A stretch of 60,063 nucleotides of DNA from Candidatus Zixiibacteriota bacterium (GTDB lineage: Bacteria > Zixibacteria > MSB-5A5 > GN15 > JAAZOE01). Shown here piece after piece: positions 43,571-51,469 of the stretch. Both the position numbers and the translations under genes were made by a program. Location of the stretch: contig DAOUTW010000026.1 of the NCBI GenBank assembly GCA_030668485.1, forward strand, positions 1-60,063. The letters run 5' to 3'. The number at the start of each line of letters is the position of its first letter. Position 1 is the stretch's first letter. The notes beneath the pieces were generated by a model. That model was not told the DNA's origin and searched no databases. It was given only the letters and a program-made list of their open reading frames with translations.

Positions 43571-44992
43571 ATGGCAGAAGGTGAGAACAATAAAGAATCG
43601 TTAGAACCATCGGAAGAACGATTCAAATACATCGGGTTTGATGTGTTTTCCGGCAAAGCGGGGAACATGTTCAAATCGGAGGACGAGCGGAAATCACTGG
43701 TCGAAAAGGTCAAAGCCAAACTGTCTCGCAGCCATGGTGAGGTCCGTGACCGCTGTACCCTGATGGAATCACGGGTTTCCATGGTTGAGAAACTGTTCAT
43801 GACGGCGGCGGCAGTTGCTATGGTTTTGGCTCTTTTTGTTCCCTGGTTTTCCGGTTATATACCGATTTCATATGAGGAGCTTGGTTCCGTCGGAGAGCAC
43901 ACGTTCTTTTTTGCTTCTCAAGATGACAAAGGGACGATTGATGACCTATCCGGCGCGTTGAGGAAAAAACACAGCCAACGTTTTGCCTCGTTTGCAGCCA
44001 TTCGGGCCGATGAAGCACCAGTTCAGCAGCCGCCTGTGGAAGAAGTCATCCCACCGGCTGACAGCCTGACTGAGTCCGGTGAAGATGTTGCCGCCGGCGC
44101 CGAAGAGGTTCAAACCGATTCAACCTTTGAGGTCGAAGAGGTGGCCGCGCTTCACGAAGATCAGGCTCCGCAGCCGCAACCGACGCCCGATGAAGTAGAG
44201 GAAAGAAATGTGGTGCCGGAAGAGATCAGAGTAATTTTCGTTAATAATCCTGATCTTGAACAGCTACACGGGATGAGCGATCTTCAGGAGCGGGTGGTTG
44301 CCGTTTACACATACAATGCCAGGACCGATCGGGAAAACCTGATTTACGGAGGGGCCGACGCGTTACGCGCGCTGCCTCAGTACCTGGTTTTGAAAGCGAA
44401 GGCGAACGATTCGATTTCGGTTGCGGTGACCGATTCAATGAAGCAGGCGGCGGTTGAGAGGCTGGCCCAGGGCGATAGTACTATCGCTCCCGATTCGATT
44501 TTTTATGCCGGTCCGGTTCTGGTCGATGACAAGGTCGTCCCGGAACTGGCCCTGAAGGGAATTATAAACGATTATTATTCCTTGACCGGTTTCGGCGCCA
44601 TGCTGTCGCTTGGAACTTACGGTTCGAAGATATTTTCCAGCGGTATAGTACTGATAATTACCGGGACTTTAATGATAGTCTACTTCCTCAGTTGTCTGGT
44701 TCTGGCGGCAATAAATATTTATCTGCTTTATGGCGCCAAAAAGAGTTCGGGGGGGGAATACGTACTCTACTTGAAAAAAATGTTGCGTTACAACTGGATA
44801 CCGGTGATAATCTGGATGGGAATGTTCATCATCTCGTTCTTTGGAGCCTCCTACGGTTTCGACTCGACCGGAATGCTCGCGCAGGTTGGTGATTCCTATG
44901 GTGTCACCACTTTTATCGGGTTATCCTCGTTTGGAATATATGTTAGCCTTATGGGCTTTTTGATTGTGGCCCTTAAAGGTAAAGAGATTTAG
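43571..44992 (+). CDS. Multi-helix membrane protein with acidic periplasmic insert
   Basis: I do not recognise this 473-residue protein. It has a charged N-terminal cytoplasmic tail (1-76), a helix at about 77-96 (LFMTAAAVAMVLALFVPWFS) and a long periplasmic insert (about 100-330). The insert is rich in Glu, Pro, Gln and Val (PTPDEVEERNVVPEE). Three or four helices follow at the end (about 345-470). The ribosome site is GGGAG. Position between the TPR gene and exbB suggests it belongs to the energy-transducing machine. A TolA-like spacer role is possible but unproven. Confidence 0.6.
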   Translation: MAEGENNKESLEPSEERFKYIGFDVFSGKAGNMFKSEDERKSLVEKVKAKLSRSHGEVRDRCTLMESRVSMVEKLFMTAAAVAMVLALFVPWFSGYIPISYEELGSVGEHTFFFASQDDKGTIDDLSGALRKKHSQRFASFAAIRADEAPVQQPPVEEVIPPADSLTESGEDVAAGAEEVQTDSTFEVEEVAALHEDQAPQPQPTPDEVEERNVVPEEIRVIFVNNPDLEQLHGMSDLQERVVAVYTYNARTDRENLIYGGADALRALPQYLVLKAKANDSISVAVTDSMKQAAVERLAQGDSTIAPDSIFYAGPVLVDDKVVPELALKGIINDYYSLTGFGAMLSLGTYGSKIFSSGIVLIITGTLMIVYFLSCLVLAAINIYLLYGAKKSSGGEYVLYLKKMLRYNWIPVIIWMGMFIISFFGASYGFDSTGMLAQVGDSYGVTTFIGLSSFGIYVSLMGFLIVALKGKEI

Positions 44993-45040
44993 GACTTTGA
45001 AATTAAATGGAAATTCATATAGAGTGGAGGAGTTGAAAAG

Positions 45041-45799
45041 GTGAAACAGACAATCTTTGTGACATTGAATACGTTGATTTCCTTTGTTATCGGTTATGTC
45101 GTTTGGGGAATCATCTTAAAGAATACTGAAATTGGCACGATTGCCCATTCGGTTTATCAGGGCGGTCCTCTGGTGGTAGTGCTGATATCGATTCTGCTTA
45201 TGCTCATGGCCTTTGTGGTGGAACGTTTCCTGTCATTAAGGGTGGCCAAGGGCACAAGTTCGGTCCAGGTTTTCTTCAAAGGGCTGATCGGTCATCTGCA
45301 GAGCAACGATTATGAGTCGGCCCTGGCCTCCTGCGACAAGCAGCGCGGTACCACCGCCAATGTCCTTCGCGCCGGAATCGAGCGCTACATGCGCATCAAA
45401 GACGACGGCGCACTGATCATTGAAAAGAAGATGGCGATGACTCAGTCGGCCATCGAAGAAGCCAACGCCCTTGAAGGTCCGCTTCTGGAGCGCAACCTGA
45501 TTGCTCTTTCGACTATCGCTTCGATTGCGACCATGGTCGGTCTTCTGGGAACGACTATCGGCATGATCCGCGCCTTTGCGGCCACCGGCCACACGGCGGG
45601 CGGTGTTATCGATGCCCAGGCACTGGCGACCGGTATTTCCGAGGCTCTGGTAAATACCGCCGGCGGTCTGGTTTCCGGTATCCTCGGTATTTTCTTCTAT
45701 AACTTTTTTGTCAACAAGGTTGACTCCTTCAATTACACTACTGACGAAGCCACTTATGAAGTGCTCCAGTTGTTGAAGGCCAAGGAGGATGCGAAGTAG
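45041..45799 (+). CDS. exbB: ExbB/TolQ/MotA-type proton channel
   Basis: This 252-residue inner-membrane protein has three helices. Its MotA/TolQ/ExbB domain shows NLIALSTIASIATMVGLLGT and TIGMIRAFAATGHTAGG (about 150-187), then ALATGISEALVNTAGGLVSG (about 192-211), including the channel Thr and Pro/Gly pattern. It forms the pentameric proton channel that works with ExbD to drive TonB. Translation begins at GTG 45041 after GGAGG. The next gene starts directly after the stop (TAG ATG). Confidence 0.92.
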   Translation: MKQTIFVTLNTLISFVIGYVVWGIILKNTEIGTIAHSVYQGGPLVVVLISILLMLMAFVVERFLSLRVAKGTSSVQVFFKGLIGHLQSNDYESALASCDKQRGTTANVLRAGIERYMRIKDDGALIIEKKMAMTQSAIEEANALEGPLLERNLIALSTIASIATMVGLLGTTIGMIRAFAATGHTAGGVIDAQALATGISEALVNTAGGLVSGILGIFFYNFFVNKVDSFNYTTDEATYEVLQLLKAKEDAK

Positions 45800-46270
45800 A
45801 TGAAGATTAAAAAGAAAAGGCGTATCAACATCCTGATCGACATGACTCCGATGGTGGATATAGCCTTTCTTCTCCTGATCTTTTATATGGCGACGACACA
45901 GTTTAAGCCTCCGGAGAAGAAATCGGTCGACTTACCGTCATCGCACTCGCAGGTTTCGCTGCCGGATAAGGACATTATCAACGTCACGGTAACATCCGAT
46001 GACTCGATCTTTGTCGATTATATTATCAAAGAGAAAGTCAATATCGGCGACCGCGTGATAACCAAGCCGTTTCGGAAATATAGAGAGGCGACCACAAGCA
46101 CGGTCGGATATGAGATCAATGACGCCCGTATGACAAACCCTCGAGCGTTTCTGGTGATTAAGGCCGACCGAGAGTCAAGTTATGGTGCGATGGAAGGGAT
46201 AATGGAAACGCTGCAAGAGCAGCATTTGACCCGATTCCAGATCATAACAAGCCTGGAACAGGATTTATAA
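45800..46270 (+). CDS. exbD: ExbD/TolR-type protein, first copy
   Basis: This 156-residue protein has a short basic N-terminus and a helix with the proton-path Asp (NILIDMTPMVDIAFLLLIFY, Asp in MVDIAF). A periplasmic ExbD domain (about 60-150) follows, ending VIKADRESSYGAMEGIMETL. It stands immediately behind exbB and before a second exbD, so a heteromeric stator is likely. Confidence 0.92.
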   Translation: MKIKKKRRINILIDMTPMVDIAFLLLIFYMATTQFKPPEKKSVDLPSSHSQVSLPDKDIINVTVTSDDSIFVDYIIKEKVNIGDRVITKPFRKYREATTSTVGYEINDARMTNPRAFLVIKADRESSYGAMEGIMETLQEQHLTRFQIITSLEQDL

Positions 46271-46291
46271 TGTCAAAGGTGGTGATTTAAT

Positions 46292-46906
46292 ATGGGTGGA
46301 GCAGTAGCCCAAAGACCGCAAGGCGGAAAGAAGCAAGGCCTTCGCCGCCCGAAGCGAAGAATAGCTATTCTTATTGATATGACGCCGATGGTTGATATCG
46401 CGTTTCTGCTGCTTATCTTCTATATGGTAACGACGGTATTTTCGATGCCACAGGCGATGGAGGTCAACCTGCCGCCGGCGACGGAAGATCAGCTAAAGAT
46501 TAAAGAATCGAATGTGCTGACCGTACATATCGACGAGGAAAGCAATTTTTACTGGAATATTGGACGGGAATTACCAGTCCCGATGAAGACCGATTCCCTG
46601 CGAACACTGCTGGTTGATCAGAACAAGGAAAACGCGAAGCTCAATACGCTGATTATCATCCATAAGGATGCCCGTTATAAAACGATGGTGGATATTCTTG
46701 ATGAAATCGATCTGATCGAACGCTCATTCAATGCGGTGACTGCCGAAGAGATGGGTGTTACGCCCAGGGAATTCAAGGATCCCTCGCATGATCGGTACGC
46801 CGAATTCAGAGCCAAGAAGTTTTCTTATCGATATGCCATGTCTCCCTGGGAAGACCGCGATTCGCGTATCATTGATAAGGTTCTTTCACAGCAGGGGGGT
46901 GAGTAG
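46292..46906 (+). CDS. exbD: ExbD/TolR-type protein, second copy
   Basis: This 204-residue protein shares the anchor with the first copy (RIAILIDMTPMVDIAFLLLI, Asp present). It has a longer periplasmic part and a C-terminal extension of about 40 residues after the ExbD domain (from about 150). A Gly/Gln/Lys-rich N-terminal tail precedes the helix. AAAGGTGG lies before the ATG. Two ExbD homologues per ExbB are common in Bacteroidetes-related operons. The extension is specific to this copy. Confidence 0.9.
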   Translation: MGGAVAQRPQGGKKQGLRRPKRRIAILIDMTPMVDIAFLLLIFYMVTTVFSMPQAMEVNLPPATEDQLKIKESNVLTVHIDEESNFYWNIGRELPVPMKTDSLRTLLVDQNKENAKLNTLIIIHKDARYKTMVDILDEIDLIERSFNAVTAEEMGVTPREFKDPSHDRYAEFRAKKFSYRYAMSPWEDRDSRIIDKVLSQQGGE

Positions 46907-46908
46907 TT

Positions 46909-47631
46909 ATGGCCCAAACTGCAAGTGCCTATTACGGCGCGTTTGAACTGAAACGTTCATATCAGCGCAATATGATGATGGGGACCGGTTTTGCAGCCGC
47001 CCTGACGGCGTTTTTGATTCTCACCGTGTGGTTGTATAATGTGATTACTTACGACGAGATGGAAGTCAGAAACGTTGTCCGTATCAGGACCATCGCCGAT
47101 CTGGGAGCGCCTCCTTCGCTGACGGCGAAGCCGCCTCAGGTCGATATTGCCAAACCGAATGTGGCCGCGCCCAAAATCGGTATTCCGACACCGGTTGCCG
47201 ACGACGAAGTGGTTGACGAAGATATCGTGATCGCCTCGCGTGAGGAACTTCAGGAGATTAACGCTCCGGTTCTCTCGGGCGCCGACGGATCAGGTTCCGA
47301 ACTGATTATCGATATTCCTGAAGATGACTATATGCCGTCGCCCGATGAATTCGTTCCGGTGGAAGAAATACCGGTGCAGATTTATGAGGAAATACCGGAA
47401 TATCCCCGTCTGGCCCAGGAAGGCGGTTTTACCGGCTGGGTGAAGATTCAGGCCTTTGTCGATAAAAGCGGCAATGTCAAAAAGGCTCAATCGGTCCAGA
47501 CCAACCGTCCTAATATGGGTTTCGAGGATGCCGCTATCAAAGCCGCGTATAAGTGCAAATACCGCCCGGCGATTCAGAACGGCAACCCGATCGGTTTATG
47601 GATTGAGTACAAGATTGACTTTGTTCTCTAA
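46909..47631 (+). CDS. tonB: TonB-family energy transducer, first copy
   Basis: This 240-residue protein has a cytoplasmic N-terminal motif (YYGAFELKRSYQRNMMMG, residues 7-24) shared with the second copy. A membrane helix (about 26-46), a Pro/Ala/Val spacer with acidic patches, and a C-terminal TonB domain follow (about 160-240; EEIPEYPRLAQEGGFTGWVK, then KYRPAIQNGNPIGLWIEY). It should pass proton-motive energy to TonB-dependent receptors such as the B12 receptor in this window. It starts two bases after the exbD stop. Confidence 0.9.
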   Translation: MAQTASAYYGAFELKRSYQRNMMMGTGFAAALTAFLILTVWLYNVITYDEMEVRNVVRIRTIADLGAPPSLTAKPPQVDIAKPNVAAPKIGIPTPVADDEVVDEDIVIASREELQEINAPVLSGADGSGSELIIDIPEDDYMPSPDEFVPVEEIPVQIYEEIPEYPRLAQEGGFTGWVKIQAFVDKSGNVKKAQSVQTNRPNMGFEDAAIKAAYKCKYRPAIQNGNPIGLWIEYKIDFVL

Positions 47632-47652
47632 ACCGCGCTGAACAATATTTTC

Positions 47653-47677
47653 GGGGGAAGATTAATTACTTCCCCCG
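47653..47677 (+). terminator. Hairpin after tonB
   Basis: GGGGGAAG and CTTCCCCC form an 8-bp stem with an AT-rich loop. Only A, not T, follows, so it may act as an attenuator or mRNA-stability hairpin rather than a full terminator. Confidence 0.45.
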
Positions 47678-47776
47678 CCCAAAAAAAACCCCTCCGAGAC
47701 GGCCGCCCGTCTTAAGTTATCCTCACATCCCTCACGTTTGCAGCGCATGCAAAAGCAGCTTTCCGCCGGAGTCACC

Positions 47777-47884
47777 ATGTCCGGCAAAAATGACCAGCCG
47801 TCCGAGAAAAAAGTTGTATCGGCGCCAGTTGCAGTGGTTGTAACGGCTGCCGGCCCGACAAACTTTGAACGGAGGGTAGTATGA
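47777..47884 (+). CDS. Possible 35-residue coupled small ORF
   Basis: An ATG with CCGGAG 5 bases upstream opens a 35-codon frame (MSGKNDQPSEKKVVSAPVAV, continuing to ERRVV). It ends by overlapping the start of the next gene in ATGA fashion. It has a charged N-terminus and an Ala/Val run. The overlap and ribosome site support translation, but the length gives no proof, and an upstream ATG (47747) is also in frame. Confidence 0.3.
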   Translation: MSGKNDQPSEKKVVSAPVAVVVTAAGPTNFERRVV

Positions 47885-48216
47885 GGATACGCTACCAACA
47901 GCCAACGGGGATATGGGAAAGACAGCCGGGACAATGCGGTTCGGGAGTGATTCCTCTCGAGTGGCGTCAGGATTGGTTCACCAATGTCTGCCTGATGATT
48001 ATTCTGGCAGTGGTGCTTTTTCTGATGTTGTTATCGATTTATATGGTGTTCAGCAAACCGGCTCCAACCGCTGTTCCCGAGCCTGATCGAACCGGCCGAC
48101 TGGCCAATGGTTCACCCCTGGCGCAGATTTTGCCCGAGAACAGTACCGTTCTGTTGACAATTAATAATCAAGCCTTAGCAGTTGATCATGCAGTCTGGGG
48201 AGGGGAGATTGGATGA
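47881..48216 (+). CDS. Small single-helix membrane protein
   Basis: This 111-residue protein starts at ATG 47881 with GGAGGGT upstream. One membrane helix (about 38-58, VCLMIILAVVLFLMLLSIYM) separates a cytoplasmic N-terminus with WERQPGQCGS from a Pro-rich exterior segment. No family is recognised. The topology matches the next two proteins, which suggests that this group forms accessory subunits of the second TonB. Confidence 0.55.
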   Translation: MRIRYQQPTGIWERQPGQCGSGVIPLEWRQDWFTNVCLMIILAVVLFLMLLSIYMVFSKPAPTAVPEPDRTGRLANGSPLAQILPENSTVLLTINNQALAVDHAVWGGEIG

Positions 48217-48364
48217 ATAGCTATCGCTGTTTATGTTATTCCTTTTACTGAACGTATCAGGATAGTTTTGCCTTAGTACTTCCGGGAAGAAAGGCCACTG
48301 ACGATGGGTAACCCGCATGGGCGGGTCGGCCATCTGTTCCTTAACCTTTAATAAGGAGGGAGCC

Positions 48365-48688
48365 ATGAGCCTTTTTTCAAAGACCAACCCCGAAATCCTC
48401 ACGACTACCCCAATCACCACCGCCCGAGTCGGTTCGTCCGATTCCGATACCGCACTATTGCGACTCCTGTCATTGAGCGTTGTGCTCGGTTTACTGATCA
48501 TGATGGCGGTGGTTGCGATTTTTGTCGTCCGACTGCATCCGGTTCCCGCTTTTCCCGGGACCAGGACCGGCGAAAATCAGGATAAGCCCAAGATGGTAAA
48601 GGCCCTCGACACTCTCCGTTTTTCCCGTCTTCCCTCACCGACTCTCAGCATTGGCAAAGGGGGTGATTTAAATGATTCGCACTGTTAA
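48365..48688 (+). CDS. Small single-helix membrane protein
   Basis: This 107-residue protein has a strong ribosome site (AAGGAGGG) six bases from the ATG. A Thr/Ser-rich cytoplasmic N-terminus leads to a helix at about 35-55 (LLSLSVVLGLLIMMAVVAIF), and a Pro-rich outside region follows. Its 3' end overlaps the second tonB by 17 bases in another frame, indicating coupling. The function is unknown. Confidence 0.6.
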   Translation: MSLFSKTNPEILTTTPITTARVGSSDSDTALLRLLSLSVVLGLLIMMAVVAIFVVRLHPVPAFPGTRTGENQDKPKMVKALDTLRFSRLPSPTLSIGKGGDLNDSHC

Positions 48689-49430
48689 TGCCATGTACGG
48701 CGCTTTTGAATTGAAGCGCTATTATCAGCGGAACATGCTGATGGGAACCTTTTCAGCCTTCTTGCTGGCCGTGATGTTGATCGGGCTGGTTTGGGTTTAC
48801 GGCAGATCGTTACCTGAAGGAAAAGGGACCACAGTGGGCCCGGGAGGAGGCGGACAAGGTACGAAGGAAATTGTCTGGAGGAAGCGGCCTTCGCCGGGAC
48901 CTCCAAGACCGGGGCAGGGCATCAAGCCGCCGCTGCCTAAGCAATCCGGACGAGGTGAGATCGTGATGATCGACGATCTTATGGCCGAGGAGGATACCTC
49001 GTATCTGGGTTTGGATGATTTACCTGAATCCGGTTTCTACGATCCTTTTGAAACCACAGGCAGTGGCGACGGTTTCCCGGGGGGAGATGGTATCTCTGGA
49101 TATCCTCCCGGATATTTGCCGCCGGTCGATACCTTTATTGCCTGCGAGGTTCAACCTAAATTCGTTCACGATGAGATTCCGGTATATCCCCGTATTGCCC
49201 GGGAGGGAGGCTTTACGGCGGATGTGCTGGTTCAGGCTTTTATCGGCACCGATGGCCGGGTTATCATGGCGCAGGCGGCCCGATGTTCTCGGCCCGATAT
49301 CGGTTTCGAAGAGGCGGCCGTTGAGGCTGCCTACAAATGCACTTATCGTCCGGCGATTCAGAATGGCGAAGCGGTGGCGGTCTGGATCGATTATACCGTG
49401 AAATTCGTATTGGATGAAAAGCTCCGCTAG
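48672..49430 (+). CDS. tonB: TonB-family energy transducer, second copy
   Basis: This 252-residue paralogue of the first TonB keeps the N-terminal motif MYGAFELKRYYQRNMLMG (residues 8-25), the membrane helix, and a glycine/proline-rich spacer (GPGGGGQGTKEIVWRKR). The C-terminal TonB domain has DEIPVYPRIAREGGFTADVL and TYRPAIQNGEAVAVWIDY. No ExbB or ExbD lies downstream, so it probably shares the first set. AAAGGGGGTGA precedes the ATG. Confidence 0.88.
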   Translation: MIRTVNAMYGAFELKRYYQRNMLMGTFSAFLLAVMLIGLVWVYGRSLPEGKGTTVGPGGGGQGTKEIVWRKRPSPGPPRPGQGIKPPLPKQSGRGEIVMIDDLMAEEDTSYLGLDDLPESGFYDPFETTGSGDGFPGGDGISGYPPGYLPPVDTFIACEVQPKFVHDEIPVYPRIAREGGFTADVLVQAFIGTDGRVIMAQAARCSRPDIGFEEAAVEAAYKCTYRPAIQNGEAVAVWIDYTVKFVLDEKLR

Positions 49431-49584
49431 GTTGACGCAATTCCCCCTCGTTGGGATCACCCGGGGGGCCGGAGACGGCCCCCCTTCACCGCTTGCAACA
49501 GCAAGTTTTCTGCTGTCGCCAGCTTGACCCAAATATCTACCTCGAAAATCATAGCTATATATATCCCAGTCTCTCTACTACCAG

Positions 49585-49629
49585 AAGGCAGTTTTCTGCA
49601 AGGCAGTTTTCTGCAAGGCAGTTTTCTGC
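49585..49629 (+). repeat. 15-bp tandem repeat, three copies
   Basis: AAGGCAGTTTTCTGC occurs three times in a row without mismatch, and a related CAAGTTTTCTGCTG lies at about 49501-49514. Confidence 0.9.
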
Positions 49630-49642
49630 TGTTTTGTGAACG

Positions 49643-49685
49643 GCCGATGTCCACATCGGTCGTGGGCGTAGATGTGGACATCGGC
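49643..49685. repeat. Perfect inverted repeat
   Basis: GCCGATGTCCACATC (49643-49657) and GATGTGGACATCGGC (49671-49685) are exact complements around 13 bases. Each arm is itself nearly palindromic (CCGATGT-CC-ACATCGG). Confidence 0.85.
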
Positions 49686-49762
49686 GCTGCATAGATTCGG
49701 TCAGGAAGGGGTTCATGACCGCACATTAAGAATTTATAACCGTCGTGAGAAGATACAAATCT

Positions 49763-50947
49763 TCAAAATGACAGGCTCATTTTTAAAAAGTTGGTTCCCT
49801 CAAGCGGTGTATCTCCGAAATACTTTGCATAATCAACCGAAAAATCAGCATGCGTCAGCAGGTAGCGCAAGAACGTATCGCCCTCCTCAGGTTGCGTCGT
49901 CTCTATGAACTGCAGGATACCCTGCAGGCTGAGACCGGCGCCGAAGGTGGGGTATTTCAGCTCGCCGGCATCATCGTGATGAAATCCGCCGCGTATAAAG
50001 AGCACATTTCCGATTCCCAACTCGCCGCCGAATTTATTTATCGGGTCTGGATCGATGGATAAGGCCGAGCGCTCGTGCTCCCATGAAATCCGAAGAGATG
50101 CCAGGGTTGCGCCGCGCGATTTGAGGCCACCATAGATCGACAGGCTGATTCGATGTATTGTGGGAAATGGATCGGCCTGTGCGGCGTCGACGTATGTTAT
50201 ATCATTGCCTATGTTGCTCAGGACATAGGCCAGGGCAGGAGTTAACTCGATGTTCATATCCGATTCGGCTTTTCCGGTCATAAGGCGTCCCAACGGCAGT
50301 TCGGCATAAAGGCCGATATCGAAAGCGGTAGCCTTCGCCGTTCCATCGCCTTTTTCCTCCCCCGCACCAACAGTACTCAGGCGACTATCTATTTTTTTCA
50401 TGGTTAGTCCAAGACCCAATCGGGCGATATGTTCGATCCCGAAGCCGAGCGTAAAACAATGCGCTTCTTCTTCAGGATAACCATAACCGATTTCGTTGCC
50501 CTCCGCATCGGTAAAGACAAGACGCCCATAGTCAAGCTTTATCCGACTATACGCCAAGCCGAAAGATAGATGAGTCTTCTGATCCGGTTTCAGTAATCTT
50601 GTCGATCCGCCAACACTCACATTGAACGTCTTATACCGCATATCAAGGTCAAGAGTCGGCAACCAATCGGTTGAGGAGGGAGAGGAAATGGAGAAGACCT
50701 TATCAAGATGAAAGACCCCAACTGCAGCCGGGTTATATAATGAAGACTGCTCGTCAATTAATGCGATGCCGCATCCGCCCATACCATTGACACGAGGCGA
50801 ATTGGAAACTACTAAGAAAAGTACCGCGGCATTTGAAACATCTGTACGGTCCATATCCGCCGCGGCAACCTGCGGCAGGCCCAACACCATAATGGCCGAA
50901 ATCAGAATGACAAGATTGCTAAGAAGAACACGATTTGAAGTAACCAT
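49763..50947 (-). CDS. PorV/PorQ-like outer-membrane barrel
   Basis: This 394-residue protein has a signal peptide (SNLVILISAIMVLGLPQVAA). A beta-barrel body follows, starting with RVNGMGGCGIALIDEQSSLY and NPAAVGVF, the typical opening of PorV/PorQ family proteins, and ends with a short aromatic strand (LKMSLSF). In Bacteroidetes PorV shuttles cargo from the type IX translocon to the anchoring enzyme. A lipoprotein with a type IX-style sorting domain occurs at 34935-35870, so a link is reasonable. I chose ATG 50947 with AGGAGG upstream; ten earlier codons lack a site. Confidence 0.72.
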   Translation of the reverse strand: MVTSNRVLLSNLVILISAIMVLGLPQVAAADMDRTDVSNAAVLFLVVSNSPRVNGMGGCGIALIDEQSSLYNPAAVGVFHLDKVFSISSPSSTDWLPTLDLDMRYKTFNVSVGGSTRLLKPDQKTHLSFGLAYSRIKLDYGRLVFTDAEGNEIGYGYPEEEAHCFTLGFGIEHIARLGLGLTMKKIDSRLSTVGAGEEKGDGTAKATAFDIGLYAELPLGRLMTGKAESDMNIELTPALAYVLSNIGNDITYVDAAQADPFPTIHRISLSIYGGLKSRGATLASLRISWEHERSALSIDPDPINKFGGELGIGNVLFIRGGFHHDDAGELKYPTFGAGLSLQGILQFIETTQPEEGDTFLRYLLTHADFSVDYAKYFGDTPLEGTNFLKMSLSF

Positions 50948-51155
50948 AACTACCTCCTGTGTGATCGTATATATCATGTAGGCTAATTGATACAGATGTC
51001 CTTAATTGCTGTCTCCAACATATACAATATTTCTCAGAATGTCAATATCGTAAACGGTATGCCCTTGAAGGTCGTCCTATATATCGTGGGCTATCTTCAA
51101 GTATACACAACATACAGCTATATCAGCCGAATTATGAAAGTTTTCAAAAAATCGC

Positions 51156-51184
51156 TTGACAACTGCACAAATGTGCAGTATTTT
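51156..51184 (+). promoter_or_regulatory. Promoter with LexA-box-like operator in the spacer
   Basis: TTGACA (51156-51161), a spacer of exactly 17 bases and TATTTT (51179-51184) frame a 16-bp palindrome, CTGCACAAATGTGCAG (51163-51178). It contains TGC-N-C-N4-GTGCA, the LexA box described for Fibrobacter succinogenes. A repressor bound here would cover the promoter. Confidence 0.72.
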
Positions 51185-51225
51185 GACTTTACGCCGATAT
51201 TAACACCAGACACAGGGAGAGAGTT

Positions 51226-51441
51226 ATGCATCAAGATCAACAACAGGAACGGAAAGGTATCTCCGGGCAGGGCGGGAAAAGTTTGTTGCTGCTTGGCCGG
51301 AGTCAATCGACCGAGGAAAAACGGCCGGTATCAAATACTTCCAACCGCCCCAGGTCGGGCATTTGTTCGTGCGGGGGGCCGCTGGTTCGCAACGGGTATT
51401 GTTTTATATGTGCTTCCTGCGGATGGGGTAGTTGCGACTGA
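51226..51441 (+). CDS. Small zinc-ribbon protein
   Basis: This 71-residue protein has a Gln/Arg/Ser-rich N-terminal half. Its C-terminal zinc ribbon is CSCGGPLVRNGYCFICASCG (about 47-66) with a further WGSCD. The pattern resembles the C-terminal zinc finger of class II (NrdJ) ribonucleotide reductases, but no reductase domain is present. ATG 51226 has AGGGAGAG upstream. It is the first gene behind the LexA-like promoter, 28 bases before the helicase, so a DNA-damage role is inferred. It overlaps a spurious upstream extension of the helicase frame. Confidence 0.65.
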   Translation: MHQDQQQERKGISGQGGKSLLLLGRSQSTEEKRPVSNTSNRPRSGICSCGGPLVRNGYCFICASCGWGSCD

Positions 51442-51469
51442 TACCGGAAAACATTTATGGGGCGGCCGT

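Larger units (their letters stand above)
49431..49762. other. Gene-free region with tandem and inverted repeats
   Basis: The stretch between convergent genes holds a triplicated 15-mer (49585-49629), a 15-bp perfect inverted repeat (49643-49685) and no supported ORF. Confidence 0.6.

Noticed and set aside
50987-51469. 161-codon N-terminal extension of the helicase
   Set aside because: It overlaps the promoter and the zinc-ribbon gene, and has no helicase-like content or ribosome site.
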